64,000 nucleotides of DNA from Desulfobacteraceae bacterium (lineage in GTDB: Bacteria > Desulfobacterota > Desulfobacteria > Desulfobacterales > UBA5852), in contig JABZFP010000030.1 of NCBI GenBank assembly GCA_014237395.1, positions 888,211 to 952,210 of the forward strand. The letters are read 5' to 3'. A model generated the notes under the pieces. That model saw nothing but the letters and a program-made list of their open reading frames with translations. It was not told the DNA's origin and did no database searches. The position numbers and the translations under genes are program-made. Below are positions 26,113 through 35,457 of this stretch, in pieces (within the stretch, counting starts at the first letter, position 1; every line of letters begins with the position of its first letter).

Positions 26113-27013
26113 TCCGCTATTATCCTGGTACGGCGAACTGACGACCCGCAATCGGCTGCTCAAGCGCGGTTCGCTGCTGCTCATGCCGGGCATGCTGTGG
26201 CTGATCCTGTTCCTGGTGCTGCCGGGATTCGTCCTGGTGGTGGTCAGTTTTGCCACCCGCGGCGCATACGGCCAGTTGGAGTGGACCTTTACGGTGGAAA
26301 ACTACCAGCGCCTGGCGGGCTTTTCCCTGTTCGGCTGGACGTCGGACTACCTGTTGATCCTGTGGCGGTCGGTGGTGGTGGCCTTCGTGACCACGCTGGT
26401 GTCCGTGGTGCTGTCCTACCCGCTGTGTTTTTTCATTGCCGGACGCTCCGAACGCAGCCGCTACATGTGGCTGACCCTGGTGATCATTCCCTTCTGGACC
26501 AACATGGTGATCCGGGCCTACGCCTGGTTTCTGATTCTGGCGCCCGAAATGCCCATCGCCAAACTGGCGGCCTTTCTGGGGTTCATTCCGGCGGGTTCCC
26601 CGCTTTATCCCAACGCCTTTGCGGTCTATCTCGGCATGGTGTCCATGTTCCTGCCCTTCGTGACGCTGCCGCTTTACGCCAGTGTCGAGCGGATCGACTG
26701 GGCCCTGGTGGAAGCGGCCCAGGATCTCTATGCATCGCCGATCCGGGTGTTTACCCAGGCCGTTTTGCCCCAGACCATGCCGGGATTGTCGGTAGGGATC
26801 ATCCTGACCTTCGTGCCGGCCATGGGCATGTTCGTGGTGCCGGATCTGCTCGGTGGGGCCAAATACATGCTGGTGGGCAATCTCATCCAGCAGCAGTTCG
26901 GTTCCAGCCGCGACTGGCCCTTCGGGGCGGCGATCAGTATGGGGCTGATGGTGCTGACCATGATCGGGCTGCACATCTATCGGCGCAAGGGCAAGGAGAT
27001 TGAATACGTATGA
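26105..27013 (+). CDS. potB: Polyamine ABC transporter permease PotB
   Basis: A 302-residue inner-membrane permease with about six helices and the EAA loop VEAAQDLYASPIRVFTQAVLPQTMPG that docks on PotA. ATG 26105 is preferred over 26099 because GGAAG lies six bases upstream. It overlaps potA by 8 bp and potC by 4 bp, showing translational coupling. It forms the translocation path for putrescine/spermidine-type substrates together with PotC. Confidence 0.9.
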   Translation: MSNPLLSWYGELTTRNRLLKRGSLLLMPGMLWLILFLVLPGFVLVVVSFATRGAYGQLEWTFTVENYQRLAGFSLFGWTSDYLLILWRSVVVAFVTTLVSVVLSYPLCFFIAGRSERSRYMWLTLVIIPFWTNMVIRAYAWFLILAPEMPIAKLAAFLGFIPAGSPLYPNAFAVYLGMVSMFLPFVTLPLYASVERIDWALVEAAQDLYASPIRVFTQAVLPQTMPGLSVGIILTFVPAMGMFVVPDLLGGAKYMLVGNLIQQQFGSSRDWPFGAAISMGLMVLTMIGLHIYRRKGKEIEYV

Positions 27014-27810
27014 GACGCAACCACTTCATTACCGTGGCCCTGTCGTTGATGACCATGGCGTTTCTGTACCTTCCCCTGATCGGGGTGGCCGTCTTTTCCG
27101 TCAACAGTGCCCGGCGGGGGCTGGTCTGGAAAGGCTTTACCCTGGATTGGTACTATAAGCTTTTCGAGAACGAGTGGATCTTGGAGGCGGCCTGGAACAC
27201 CCTGGTGCTGGCGCTGGTTTCGACGGTCATCGCGACGATTCTGGGAACCATCCTGGCCATCGGCATGGATCGTTTTCCCTGGGGCAAGCGCACCAACGGG
27301 TTTCTCGATATTATCCTGCACATCCCGGTGGTCATCCCGGACATCATTCTGGCGGCGGCCCTGGTGGTGGCGTTCGGTCTGCTGCGCATGGTGTCCTCGT
27401 TGTTCGAGCCGGGTCTCGTCAACATGATTATCGGGCACATCACCTTTCAACTGGCCTTCGTCGCGCTGGTGGTGCGCAGCCGCCTGGTGGCCATTGGACG
27501 CGAAGTGGAAGAGGCGGCCCGGGATCTTTTCGCCAGCAACTGGTATCTCCTGCGCAAAGTCATGCTGCCGCTGCTCATGCCCGGCATTATCGCGGGCGGC
27601 ATGCTGGCTTTTACGCTTTCGCTGGATGACTTCGTGATCAGTTTTTTCACCGCCGGGCCGGAGTCCCAGACCCTGCCGCTGTTTATTTTTGCGGCAGTGC
27701 GACGCGGGGTGACGCCCCAGATCCACGCCCTGTCAACATTGGTCATGCTGATCACGGTGGTTTTGGTGGTTCTCACCGAACGTTTTACGCGCAGCAAGGA
27801 GAAGGAATAG
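27010..27810 (+). CDS. potC: Polyamine ABC transporter permease PotC
   Basis: A 266-residue inner-membrane permease with six predicted helices and the EAA loop VEEAARDLFASNWYLLRKVMLPLLMPG. FTLSLDDFVISFFTAGP near residue 200 is highly typical of PotC/PotI. It overlaps potB (ATGA). It pairs with PotB as the membrane core of the importer. Confidence 0.92.
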   Translation: MRRNHFITVALSLMTMAFLYLPLIGVAVFSVNSARRGLVWKGFTLDWYYKLFENEWILEAAWNTLVLALVSTVIATILGTILAIGMDRFPWGKRTNGFLDIILHIPVVIPDIILAAALVVAFGLLRMVSSLFEPGLVNMIIGHITFQLAFVALVVRSRLVAIGREVEEAARDLFASNWYLLRKVMLPLLMPGIIAGGMLAFTLSLDDFVISFFTAGPESQTLPLFIFAAVRRGVTPQIHALSTLVMLITVVLVVLTERFTRSKEKE

Positions 27811-27849
27811 AGAGAGGCAATCAACGTTATATTCGAAAGGAGAGGGAAG

Positions 27850-28899
27850 ATGCGCAAAATGACGCTGTTCTTGGTAGTTCTGGCTTTACTGGCGGTTCCG
27901 GTGGCTTCCGCCGCGGAAGAACTTCGAATTTTTACCTGGTCGGAGTATATGGACGAGGAGAAGATGCCGGCGGATTTCGAGGCCAAATACGGCATCAAGG
28001 TCCGGCTCGATATCTACGAGAACAACGAGGAAATGGTGGCCAAGCTCCAGGCCGGCGGCGTGAGCCAGTACGACATCATCGTGCCGTCCGACTATATCAT
28101 GCCGGTGCTGATCAACCAGAAGCTCATCCAGCCCCTGGATCTTGCCAAGATACCGAACCTCGACAATCTCAAGCCGCTTTTTCGTGAAACCTCCTACGAT
28201 CCGGGCAACAAATACTCCGTGGCCTATCAGTGGGGGACGGTGGGCCTGATGTATCGCAAGGACAAGATTTCGGAAGACGCCGTCAAGTCCTGGTCGGTGC
28301 TCTTCGACCCCGCCAAGCAGCCGGGACCGTTCTGGCTGATCGATTCGGTGCGCGAGATGATGGGCATTGCTCTTCTTTACGAAGGCTACGACTTCAACAG
28401 CACCAAGCCCCAGGAACTCAAGGCCGCGGCCGATCTGCTGGTGGCGACCAAGAAAACGGGAAATTGCATGGGGTTCAAACCGGGCGTGGGCGGCAAGAAC
28501 GATGTCGTGGCCGGTACGGCCGTGGCGGCGATTGTCTACAACGGGGACGCCATCCAATCGGTAACGGAAAACCCGGACGTGCTGGGTTTCGTGATCCCTA
28601 AAGAAGGCAGCGAAATCTGGTTTGACTCCATGTGCATTCCGGCCAAGGCGCCCAATGCGGATGCCGCCCATAAGTGGATCAACTGGATTCTGGAGCCCGA
28701 GGTTGGGGCCGAGCTCTCCAATTATAACCAGTATGCCACGCCCAACGCGGCTTCCGAGCCCTTTATTACGCCGGAAGACTTGCAGAACCCGGGCATCTAT
28801 CCGACACCGGATATCATGAAAACCTTGCATTTCACCAAGGATCTGGGCAAAGAAAACCGTATCATGGATGAAGCCTGGACACGCGCCAAAGCGCATTGA
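27850..28899 (+). CDS. potD: Periplasmic polyamine-binding protein PotD
   Basis: A 349-residue substrate-binding protein with a signal peptide cleaved near residues 20-22 (LLAVPVASAAEEL). LRIFTWSEYMDEEKMPADFEAKYGIKV and YDIIVPSDYIMPVLINQKLIQPLD are typical of PotD/PotF. Aromatic and acidic positions fit polyamine binding, though putrescine versus spermidine preference cannot be read. Start at 27850 follows GGAGAGGGAAG. It lies 39 bp after potC in the same operon. Confidence 0.93.
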   Translation: MRKMTLFLVVLALLAVPVASAAEELRIFTWSEYMDEEKMPADFEAKYGIKVRLDIYENNEEMVAKLQAGGVSQYDIIVPSDYIMPVLINQKLIQPLDLAKIPNLDNLKPLFRETSYDPGNKYSVAYQWGTVGLMYRKDKISEDAVKSWSVLFDPAKQPGPFWLIDSVREMMGIALLYEGYDFNSTKPQELKAAADLLVATKKTGNCMGFKPGVGGKNDVVAGTAVAAIVYNGDAIQSVTENPDVLGFVIPKEGSEIWFDSMCIPAKAPNADAAHKWINWILEPEVGAELSNYNQYATPNAASEPFITPEDLQNPGIYPTPDIMKTLHFTKDLGKENRIMDEAWTRAKAH

Positions 28900-29058
28900 T
28901 CCAGACAAGGTCGTAACGGACCGGTCGATTGACCGCAGATAAGCGCAACAAGGCCTGGTTCACAGGGGTGGATCAGGTCTTGTTGTGTGCGGGAAGGTGT
29001 TGCGGTCGATTGGCCGGAAGGCTGAAAAAGAAACGGTGACGCACGAGGGACGCTTAGG

Positions 29059-30171
29059 ATGGTTCAAACGTTTTCTGACCGAACGCCGCAGGAGGATGGT
29101 TTCCGCATGCCCGGCGAATTCGAACCCCATGCCGGCTGCTGGATGCTCTGGCCCGAACGCGGTGACAATTGGCGTTTGGGGGCCAAGCCGGCCCAGCAGT
29201 GTTTTGTGGCGATCGCCACGGCCATCGCCCGCTTCGAGCCCGTGACCATGGGGGTGTCGCGGGCGCATTTCGAGGACGCTCGCCACCAGCTGCCCGCGGC
29301 TATCCGGGTGGTCGAAATGGCCCATGACGACGCCTGGATGCGCGACGTGGGGCCAACCTTTGTGGTTCATGACCAACGCGGTCTGGTAGCCGGGGTGGAC
29401 TGGGGGTTCAATGCCTGGGGCGGCCTGGACGGAGGGCTCTATTTCCCCTGGCATGACGACGACCTGGTGGCCGGCAAGGTGCTCGAAATTGCGGGGGCCG
29501 ACCGCTACCGGGCGCCGCTGGTGCTGGAAGGCGGATCGATTCACGTGGACGGGGAGGGGACCCTGCTCACCACCGAGGAATGTTTGCTCAATCCGAATCG
29601 CAATCCGTCCCTGTCACGCGCCGAAATCGAGGCCTATTTGCGGGGTTATCTCGATGTCGAGCGCATCGTCTGGCTGCCCCGGGGGGTCTACCTGGACGAG
29701 ACCGACGGCCACGTGGACAACCTGTGCTGTTTCGCCCGGCCGGGGGTGGTGCTGCTTTCCTGGACAGACGACCCTGACGACCCGGTCTACGCCATCTGCC
29801 GCGAGGCCCGGGCGATTCTTGAAAAGGAGCGGGATGCCCGCGGACGGGTCTTCGAGGTTCACCCCGTCCAGCAGCCCGGCCCGCTTTGCCAGACCGCCGA
29901 AGAAAGCGCCGGACTGGCCTACTCCCATTCGGCCAAGCCGCGACGGCCGGGGGACCGGCTGGCGGGCTCCTACATCAATTTCTATATTGCCAACGGGGGC
30001 GTGGTGATGCCGCTCCTGGACGATGCGCGCGACGCGGCGGCCGTTGCAGCGGTCCAGGCCTGCTTTCCCGACCGGGAGGTGGTGGGGGTGCCGGCCCGGG
30101 AAGTCCTTTTGGGAGGGGGCAACATCCACTGTATCACCCAGCAGCAGCCGATCGGCTCTCAATCCACATAG
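29059..30171 (+). CDS. aguA: Agmatine deiminase
   Basis: A 370-residue guanidine-modifying enzyme converting agmatine to N-carbamoylputrescine and ammonia. Family blocks include MPGEFEPHAGCWMLWPER, DDAWMRDVGPTFV, LEGGSIHVDGEGTLLTTEECLLNPNRNP, DETDGHVDN and the catalytic Cys358 in GGGNIHCITQQQP. It follows potD by 159 bp. The usual partner, N-carbamoylputrescine amidohydrolase (AguB), is not in the window. The gene links agmatine, possibly imported by PotABCD, to putrescine and so to the transaminase-AOR pair upstream. Confidence 0.93.
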   Translation: MVQTFSDRTPQEDGFRMPGEFEPHAGCWMLWPERGDNWRLGAKPAQQCFVAIATAIARFEPVTMGVSRAHFEDARHQLPAAIRVVEMAHDDAWMRDVGPTFVVHDQRGLVAGVDWGFNAWGGLDGGLYFPWHDDDLVAGKVLEIAGADRYRAPLVLEGGSIHVDGEGTLLTTEECLLNPNRNPSLSRAEIEAYLRGYLDVERIVWLPRGVYLDETDGHVDNLCCFARPGVVLLSWTDDPDDPVYAICREARAILEKERDARGRVFEVHPVQQPGPLCQTAEESAGLAYSHSAKPRRPGDRLAGSYINFYIANGGVVMPLLDDARDAAAVAAVQACFPDREVVGVPAREVLLGGGNIHCITQQQPIGSQST

Positions 30172-30392
30172 ACGCTGGCGCGTTTAAAAACCTTCCGACC
30201 CTCACCGGTTTATTCTCCCGCGAGACCGTGGCAGCCGTCCGGCAACCGCGACTTTATACTCCCCTTTTCGATCGGCATGGCGGGTATCCGTGAAAATCGG
30301 CGCCTGAGCCCTTGCGCTTGCAGGCATTCCACGCTAAAGAGATCCGCCAGATGAAATTGGCCTTCACCATTTACTCTGTCACGGGAGTTGGA

Positions 30393-31862
30393 ATGACAGC
30401 AACAACCAATGAATATGATATCCGGAAGCAGAAACTGGCGCGTATTTCCGATTCGGGTGAAATCGTCTACAAGGATCGCTATGTCGTCACCCATGATTTG
30501 GATGCGGCCTGTCAATTGGAAGACGGCACGGAAAATGTCGCGGTGGCCGGCCGTATCGTCAGCCTCCGAAAAATGGGCAAGATGGCTTTTGGCCACATTG
30601 CCGACATCGACGGAAAATTCCAGTTTTTGATGAAGAAAGATTTTATCGAGGCCACCTACCAAGCCTTCAAGGACAATGTCGATATCGGGGACTACATCGG
30701 CCTTTCCGGTGAAATCTTTACCACCAAGACCCAGGAGAAAACCCTCATCGTCAAGGAATGGACCCTGCTGTCCAAGTCCTTGCGGCCCCTCCCGGAAAAA
30801 TTTCACGGGATCACCGATAAAGAACAGAAGTATCGCAAACGCTATCTGGACCTGATTTCATCACGCGAATCCGTGCGCCGGTTTCAATTGCGGACCCGAT
30901 TCATCAACACGATTCGCGCCTATCTCAACCGCCACAAGTTCATCGAGATCGATACGCCCGTTTTGACCAACAAAGCCAGCGGCGCTCTGGCCAAGCCGTT
31001 TTTGACCCACAACAATGCCCTGGACATCGATGTCTACCTGCGGATCGCGCCCGAAACCTATTTGAAGCGGGCCATCGCCGGGGGCTATAACCGCGTTTAC
31101 GAATTTGCCCGCTGTTTCCGCAACGAGGGAATAGATCCGTCCCACCTGCCCGACTTCACCATGCTGGAGTACTATGCCGCCTACTGGAATTATCTGGACA
31201 ACATGGCGTTTACCGAAAGCCTGATCAAAGCGGCTGTCCAGGAGACCATCGGTGGGCTGCAGTTCACCTACCAGGGCACGGCGATCGATCTGGACGGTCC
31301 CTGGGAGAAGAAGTCTTTCCGGGAACTGATTATGCAGGACTGCGGCATCGACCTGGTGGCGGCCGATGATAAAGCGTCGCTCGTGGCGGCCATCGAAGCC
31401 AACGGCATTACCATCGATCGCGATATCAAGGACAAGAGCATCGGCTACGGCACCCTGGTGGATCTGCTTTACAAGAAGGTGTCGCGGCCCAAGTTGATCA
31501 ACCCGACCTTTCTGACCGAACACCCCCTCGATATTTCACCGCTGGCGCGCAAAAACGACGACAATCCGGCCATTGTGGACCGGTTCCAGTTGGTGATCAA
31601 CGGATGGGAAGTGGTCAATGCCTATTCCGAGCTGATCGACCCCATCGACCAGATGGATCGCTTCCGGTCCCAGCTGGAGGCCCGGGAACTGGGCGATATG
31701 GAGGCCATGGAAACGGACGAGGAGTTCGTTACCTGTATGGAATACGGCATGCCGCCCATGTCCGGCTGGGGCATGGGCATCGACCGCTTCGTGGCTCTCC
31801 TGACCGATACCGAACACCTGCGCGATGTGGTCCTGTTTCCGCTCTTGAAACCCGAAAAATAG
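30393..31862 (+). CDS. lysS: Lysyl-tRNA synthetase, class II
   Basis: A 489-residue enzyme charging tRNA-Lys. An N-terminal OB-fold anticodon-binding domain (about 40-150; VAVAGRIVSLRKMGKMAFGHIADIDGKFQF) is followed by the class II core: motif 2 FARCFRNEGIDPSHLPDFTMLEYY and motif 3 GWGMGIDRFVALLTDTEHLRDVVLFP. Motif 2 carries IDPSHLPDF where most bacterial LysS have a (S/D)xRHNPEF-like segment, so it belongs to a divergent branch. The start at 30393 follows GGGAG; the frame stays open upstream to 30312 without family-like sequence. Confidence 0.92.
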   Translation: MTATTNEYDIRKQKLARISDSGEIVYKDRYVVTHDLDAACQLEDGTENVAVAGRIVSLRKMGKMAFGHIADIDGKFQFLMKKDFIEATYQAFKDNVDIGDYIGLSGEIFTTKTQEKTLIVKEWTLLSKSLRPLPEKFHGITDKEQKYRKRYLDLISSRESVRRFQLRTRFINTIRAYLNRHKFIEIDTPVLTNKASGALAKPFLTHNNALDIDVYLRIAPETYLKRAIAGGYNRVYEFARCFRNEGIDPSHLPDFTMLEYYAAYWNYLDNMAFTESLIKAAVQETIGGLQFTYQGTAIDLDGPWEKKSFRELIMQDCGIDLVAADDKASLVAAIEANGITIDRDIKDKSIGYGTLVDLLYKKVSRPKLINPTFLTEHPLDISPLARKNDDNPAIVDRFQLVINGWEVVNAYSELIDPIDQMDRFRSQLEARELGDMEAMETDEEFVTCMEYGMPPMSGWGMGIDRFVALLTDTEHLRDVVLFPLLKPEK

Positions 31863-32192
31863 ATCCGCAACAGCATATTGCCCCCCCTTCAAGGCCTGCG
31901 GCGCTATGCGCTGCGGGCCCTGTTACGAATTGGCGGCCGTTCGCCGCAGCGTCATTTTGCCGCTCTTGGTATCCCCTACGATTCCGCTAAAGTTTTCCCA
32001 TTCTCATCCGATATATAAACATTGACCCGGCCGCCGTATTTACCAATGGGAGCACTTAGGCCAGTGACTTTTTGGCCACGGCGTGGTGTTAGAATGGCGG
32101 CCTGTCGGTCTGAAAAGCCTCCTGTCGGCGGTTTGACGGAACGGCTCGGGAAGCTGGTTGCACGCATCACAATACATCAGAGGAGGGACCTC
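31863..32192. other. Intergenic region before cheW
   Basis: This 330-bp gap holds the leader of the CheW-like gene. An 8-bp direct repeat, CCTGTCGG, occurs near 32099 and 32122. No convincing promoter, terminator or RNA was found; a 64-codon open frame on the minus strand has no ribosome site and no recognisable content. Confidence 0.4.
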
Positions 32193-32669
32193 ATGCAGGC
32201 GGAAACCAAATCCGGCAAGTACCTGACATTTCAACTGGCGGACGAAGATTACGGCATTGCCCTTTTACAGATCAAGGAGATCATCGGGATGATGCCGATC
32301 ACGGCTGTTCCGCGGACCCCGGCCTATGTCAAGGGCGTGATCAACCTGCGCGGGCAGGTGATTCCGGTGACCGACCTGCGGCTCAAGTTCGGTATGAACG
32401 AAATCGCCTATACCGATCGGACCTGCATCATCGTGGTGGAAGTGCAGGGTGAAGCATCCACGGTCCAGGTGGGGGTCCTGGTGGATGCCGTGTCCGAAGT
32501 GCTCCAGATCCGCGAGGACGCTATCGAAGCCACGCCGTCCTTTGGGGCCAAGGTGGATACGGAATACATCCTGGGCATGGCCAACATGGATGAAGGGGTC
32601 AAGATCCTGCTGGACATCGACCGGGTGATGACGGCCGAGGATGTGGCCCTGTTGGAGCAGGCCGCCTGA
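32193..32669 (+). CDS. cheW: CheW-like chemotaxis coupling protein
   Basis: A 158-residue single CheW domain: KYLTFQLADEDYGIALLQIKEIIGMMPITAVPRTPAYVKGVINLRGQVIPVTDLRLKFGM is a textbook CheW start. ATG 32193 follows AGAGGAGGG. CheW links chemoreceptors to the CheA kinase at the inner membrane. It stands alone here with no CheA, receptor or flagellar gene nearby, so it serves a distant cluster or a receptor encoded elsewhere. Confidence 0.92.
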   Translation: MQAETKSGKYLTFQLADEDYGIALLQIKEIIGMMPITAVPRTPAYVKGVINLRGQVIPVTDLRLKFGMNEIAYTDRTCIIVVEVQGEASTVQVGVLVDAVSEVLQIREDAIEATPSFGAKVDTEYILGMANMDEGVKILLDIDRVMTAEDVALLEQAA

Positions 32670-32714
32670 TCGCAAGCTGTTTTGTAAGGCCGCCACGGCC
32701 TTGATCGAACCGAC

Positions 32715-32755
32715 CGTCCCGCCATATGGCGTGGCGGTCGGGCGCCTTTCAGCCA
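32715..32755 (+). terminator. Hairpin after cheW
   Basis: An extended inverted repeat around the palindrome CGCCATATGGCG (stem CCGACCG...CGGTCGG) lies about 45 bp after the cheW stop. The following run is GCGCCTTTC rather than a clean U-tract, so termination is only likely. Confidence 0.4.
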
Positions 32756-32852
32756 TCCCTTTCGGCACTGCCTGGACCACCCCGTCCCGGTCGGAAAAAG
32801 CGTAGCCGTGCCGAAACCCGCCTTCTCCCCATTGTAATAATTTGTTTTGCTC

Positions 32853-32880
32853 CTAACACTATGCTAACAATTCGCTAACA
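32853..32880 (+). promoter_or_regulatory. Pho-box-like triple direct repeat
   Basis: CTAACA occurs three times at exact 11-bp spacing: 32853-32858, 32864-32869 and 32875-32880. The 11-bp period equals that of known PhoB/PhoP sites (7-mer plus 4 bp in E. coli, TTAACA-like plus 5 bp in Bacillus). It lies about 110 bp upstream of a phosphate transporter gene. A TAAT tract follows the last repeat. Confidence 0.7.
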
Positions 32881-32989
32881 TAATGGCCAGTCGATGACAG
32901 GGTGGGCTCGATGGCCCGCCCTTTCTTTACCCGACGCGCTGCCCGGCACGGGGTTGCGCCATCGTGAGTACCCATAAACCGAGGCATGC

Positions 32990-35236
32990 ATGGAACTATA
33001 TGGTTTTGCCGTGGCGCTACTGTTCGCCATCGCGATTGCGGATCTGATGGTGGGCGTCAGCAACGACGCCGTCAATTTTCTGAATTCATCCGTGGGCTCC
33101 CGTGTGGCGCCCCGGCACATCATCATGATCGTGGCCAGTCTGGGTATTCTGGCCGGCGTGACTTTTTCCAGCGGCATGATGGAAGTGGCCCGCAAGGGCA
33201 TCTTCCATCCCCGTTTTTTCGTGATGCCGGAATTGATTACCATTTTTCTGGCCGTCATGATTACCGACATCCTCCTGCTCGACCTGTTCAACACCTTCGG
33301 CCTGCCGACCTCGACCACGGTATCGATCGTTTTCGAGCTGCTGGGGGCCGCCATTGCCGTATCGCTGGTCAAGATATTCCACAGCGACCAGAGTGCCCTG
33401 ACCCTGGCGGAATACATCAACACGGGCAAGGCCCTGGCCATCATCTCGGGAATCCTGCTGTCCGTTGCCATCGCTTTCGTCTGCGGCGCCCTGGCCCAGT
33501 TTGCCACACGCCTGGTGTTTACCTTCAATTACGAGAAACGGTTGCGGCGGTATGGTGCGCTGTGGGGCGGCCTGTCTTTGTCCATGATCACCTATTTCAT
33601 CCTGATCAAGGGGTCCAAAGGCGCGTCGTTTCTAACCCCGCCCATGGTGGATTGGATCAAGACGCACACCTGGACCATCATCGGGGGCGGTTTGGCCGGG
33701 TTCACCGTGCTGTTTCAGGTCCTCATGCTGACGACCCGCATCAATATCCTCAAACCCATCGTTCTGGCCGGCACCTTTGCCCTGGCCATGGCGTTTGCCG
33801 CCAATGATCTGGTGAATTTTATCGGGGTCCCCCTGGCCAGTTTCCATGCCTTCACATTGGCCAAGAGCGGCACGGATCCGTTGACCATGTCCATGGAGGC
33901 GCTGCAGAAGTCGGTGCACACCAATACCTTTTTCCTGCTGGCAGCCGGTGCGATCATGGTCGCCACCTTATGGCTGTCCCGCAAGGCGCGCACCGTGACG
34001 AAAACCGAGCTCAACCTGGGGCGTCAGGATGAAGGACTCGAGCGTTTCGATTCTTCCCAGCTGTCGCGGATCATCGTCCGGATGGTGACGGGAATCTTCG
34101 AGGCCAGTCGCCAGGTGTTCCCGGAGTCGCTGCGACGCACCATCCGCCGCCGACTGGATACCAGCGGCTATCGCCCGCCGCCCGGATACGACGGGACCAT
34201 CCCGGAATTCGATCTCCTGCGGGCCAGTGTAAACTTGATGGTGGCCAGCGCTTTGGTCTCCTGGGCCACCAGCATGAAGCTGCCCCTGTCCACGACCTAT
34301 GTGACATTCATGGTGGCCATGGGCACTTCCCTGGCCGACCAGGCCTGGGGCCTGGAAAGCGCGGTTTTTCGGGTAACCGGGGTCCTGACAGTGATCGGGG
34401 GCTGGTTTTTCACGGCCTTCATGGCCTTTACGGTGGCCCTGACCTTTGCCTTTGCCATTGCCTATCTCGGGGGCGGGGCCATTTTTCTGCTGCTGTTGAT
34501 CGTGGGCCTGCTTATTTACCGCAATTTCAAAATTCACCGCCGCCGTGAAAAGGCGGCCCATGAGCTGGAAGTGCTGGATCTCAAGCGGGTGACCGACGCG
34601 GATTTTGCCATTCAGACCTGCTTCGAACACAGCGGCCGCCTGCTGTCGGTGGTTCGTGACAAGCTCGACATTTGCTTCGAGGGCATTCTGACCCAGGACC
34701 GCAAATTGCTGAAGAAGCTGCGTCGTGAAACCAGCAAAATCCAGGCCTCGTCGAACGTCATCGTGGCCAATATCTTTAAAACCCTGCGGCTCCTGCAACA
34801 CGACGATGTTGAAACCGCCGGGAAATACAGCTACGTCATTTCGGCTCTGCAGGAGATTGCCGAAAGTGTGCGGGACATGATCCTGCGCTGCCACGTGCAT
34901 ACGTCCAACCAGCACGCCGGTCTGCTGCCGGCCCAGAAAAAAGAACTGCAGAAAATCCGCAAATGTGTGGAAGCGCTGCTGGACGATACGGCGCGCATAT
35001 TGCTCAGCCACGAACCCTTCAAATACAGCGAAGTGGCGGCGCACTACGTCAAACTAAAAGGCCTGCTGGAAGAATACGACGCCAACCAAATCGCCCGCAT
35101 CCGTTCCGGAGAATCCAAAACCCGTTTGAGTATCCTGTTTTACGGCATCAATAACGCCTGTCTGAAGATCAGCGAACAGGTCCTGCAGCTGCTGACCACA
35201 TTTGACGAAACTTTTCCAAGGGAGGAAAATCCCTGA
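32990..35236 (+). CDS. PiT-family inorganic phosphate transporter with PhoU-like tail
   Basis: A 748-residue protein. The membrane part (about 1-520) contains the duplicated PiT signatures: GVSNDAVNFLNSSVGSRVAP with LPTSTTVSIVFELLGAA in the first half, and AANDLVNFIGVPLASFHA with KLPLSTTYVTFMVAMGTSLAD in the second. The cytoplasmic C-terminal region (about 525-748) is helical and resembles PhoU-type regulators. The protein imports phosphate, probably with a cation. It is longer than the usual 400-500 residue PiT because of the tail and the central loop. A Pho-box-like array lies upstream, so phosphate-starvation control is likely. No separate phoU or pst gene is adjacent. Confidence 0.9.
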   Translation: MELYGFAVALLFAIAIADLMVGVSNDAVNFLNSSVGSRVAPRHIIMIVASLGILAGVTFSSGMMEVARKGIFHPRFFVMPELITIFLAVMITDILLLDLFNTFGLPTSTTVSIVFELLGAAIAVSLVKIFHSDQSALTLAEYINTGKALAIISGILLSVAIAFVCGALAQFATRLVFTFNYEKRLRRYGALWGGLSLSMITYFILIKGSKGASFLTPPMVDWIKTHTWTIIGGGLAGFTVLFQVLMLTTRINILKPIVLAGTFALAMAFAANDLVNFIGVPLASFHAFTLAKSGTDPLTMSMEALQKSVHTNTFFLLAAGAIMVATLWLSRKARTVTKTELNLGRQDEGLERFDSSQLSRIIVRMVTGIFEASRQVFPESLRRTIRRRLDTSGYRPPPGYDGTIPEFDLLRASVNLMVASALVSWATSMKLPLSTTYVTFMVAMGTSLADQAWGLESAVFRVTGVLTVIGGWFFTAFMAFTVALTFAFAIAYLGGGAIFLLLLIVGLLIYRNFKIHRRREKAAHELEVLDLKRVTDADFAIQTCFEHSGRLLSVVRDKLDICFEGILTQDRKLLKKLRRETSKIQASSNVIVANIFKTLRLLQHDDVETAGKYSYVISALQEIAESVRDMILRCHVHTSNQHAGLLPAQKKELQKIRKCVEALLDDTARILLSHEPFKYSEVAAHYVKLKGLLEEYDANQIARIRSGESKTRLSILFYGINNACLKISEQVLQLLTTFDETFPREENP

Positions 35237-35457
35237 CCGTTTGCCAAACGGCCTGCGTATCTTTTTTGGATTAAGGATAACAGGAATTTACAGAGGATCT
35301 TCTCCAGGCGACAGGTTTCTCCCTGGCTCGCCCAAAACAAGGGCATCGCGCAGTAGAGTGGGAAGGCCGTTTAGCCAACCCGCTTTTTCTGTTATAAGGG
35401 GTCTGTCGGCAATCGATACCCTCGTATTGGCGAATAGGAGCGCGAGGCACAGGTCCC

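Noticed and set aside
32040..32234. Small minus-strand frames overlapping the cheW leader
   Set aside because: No start signals and no conserved content; they overlap the cheW start.
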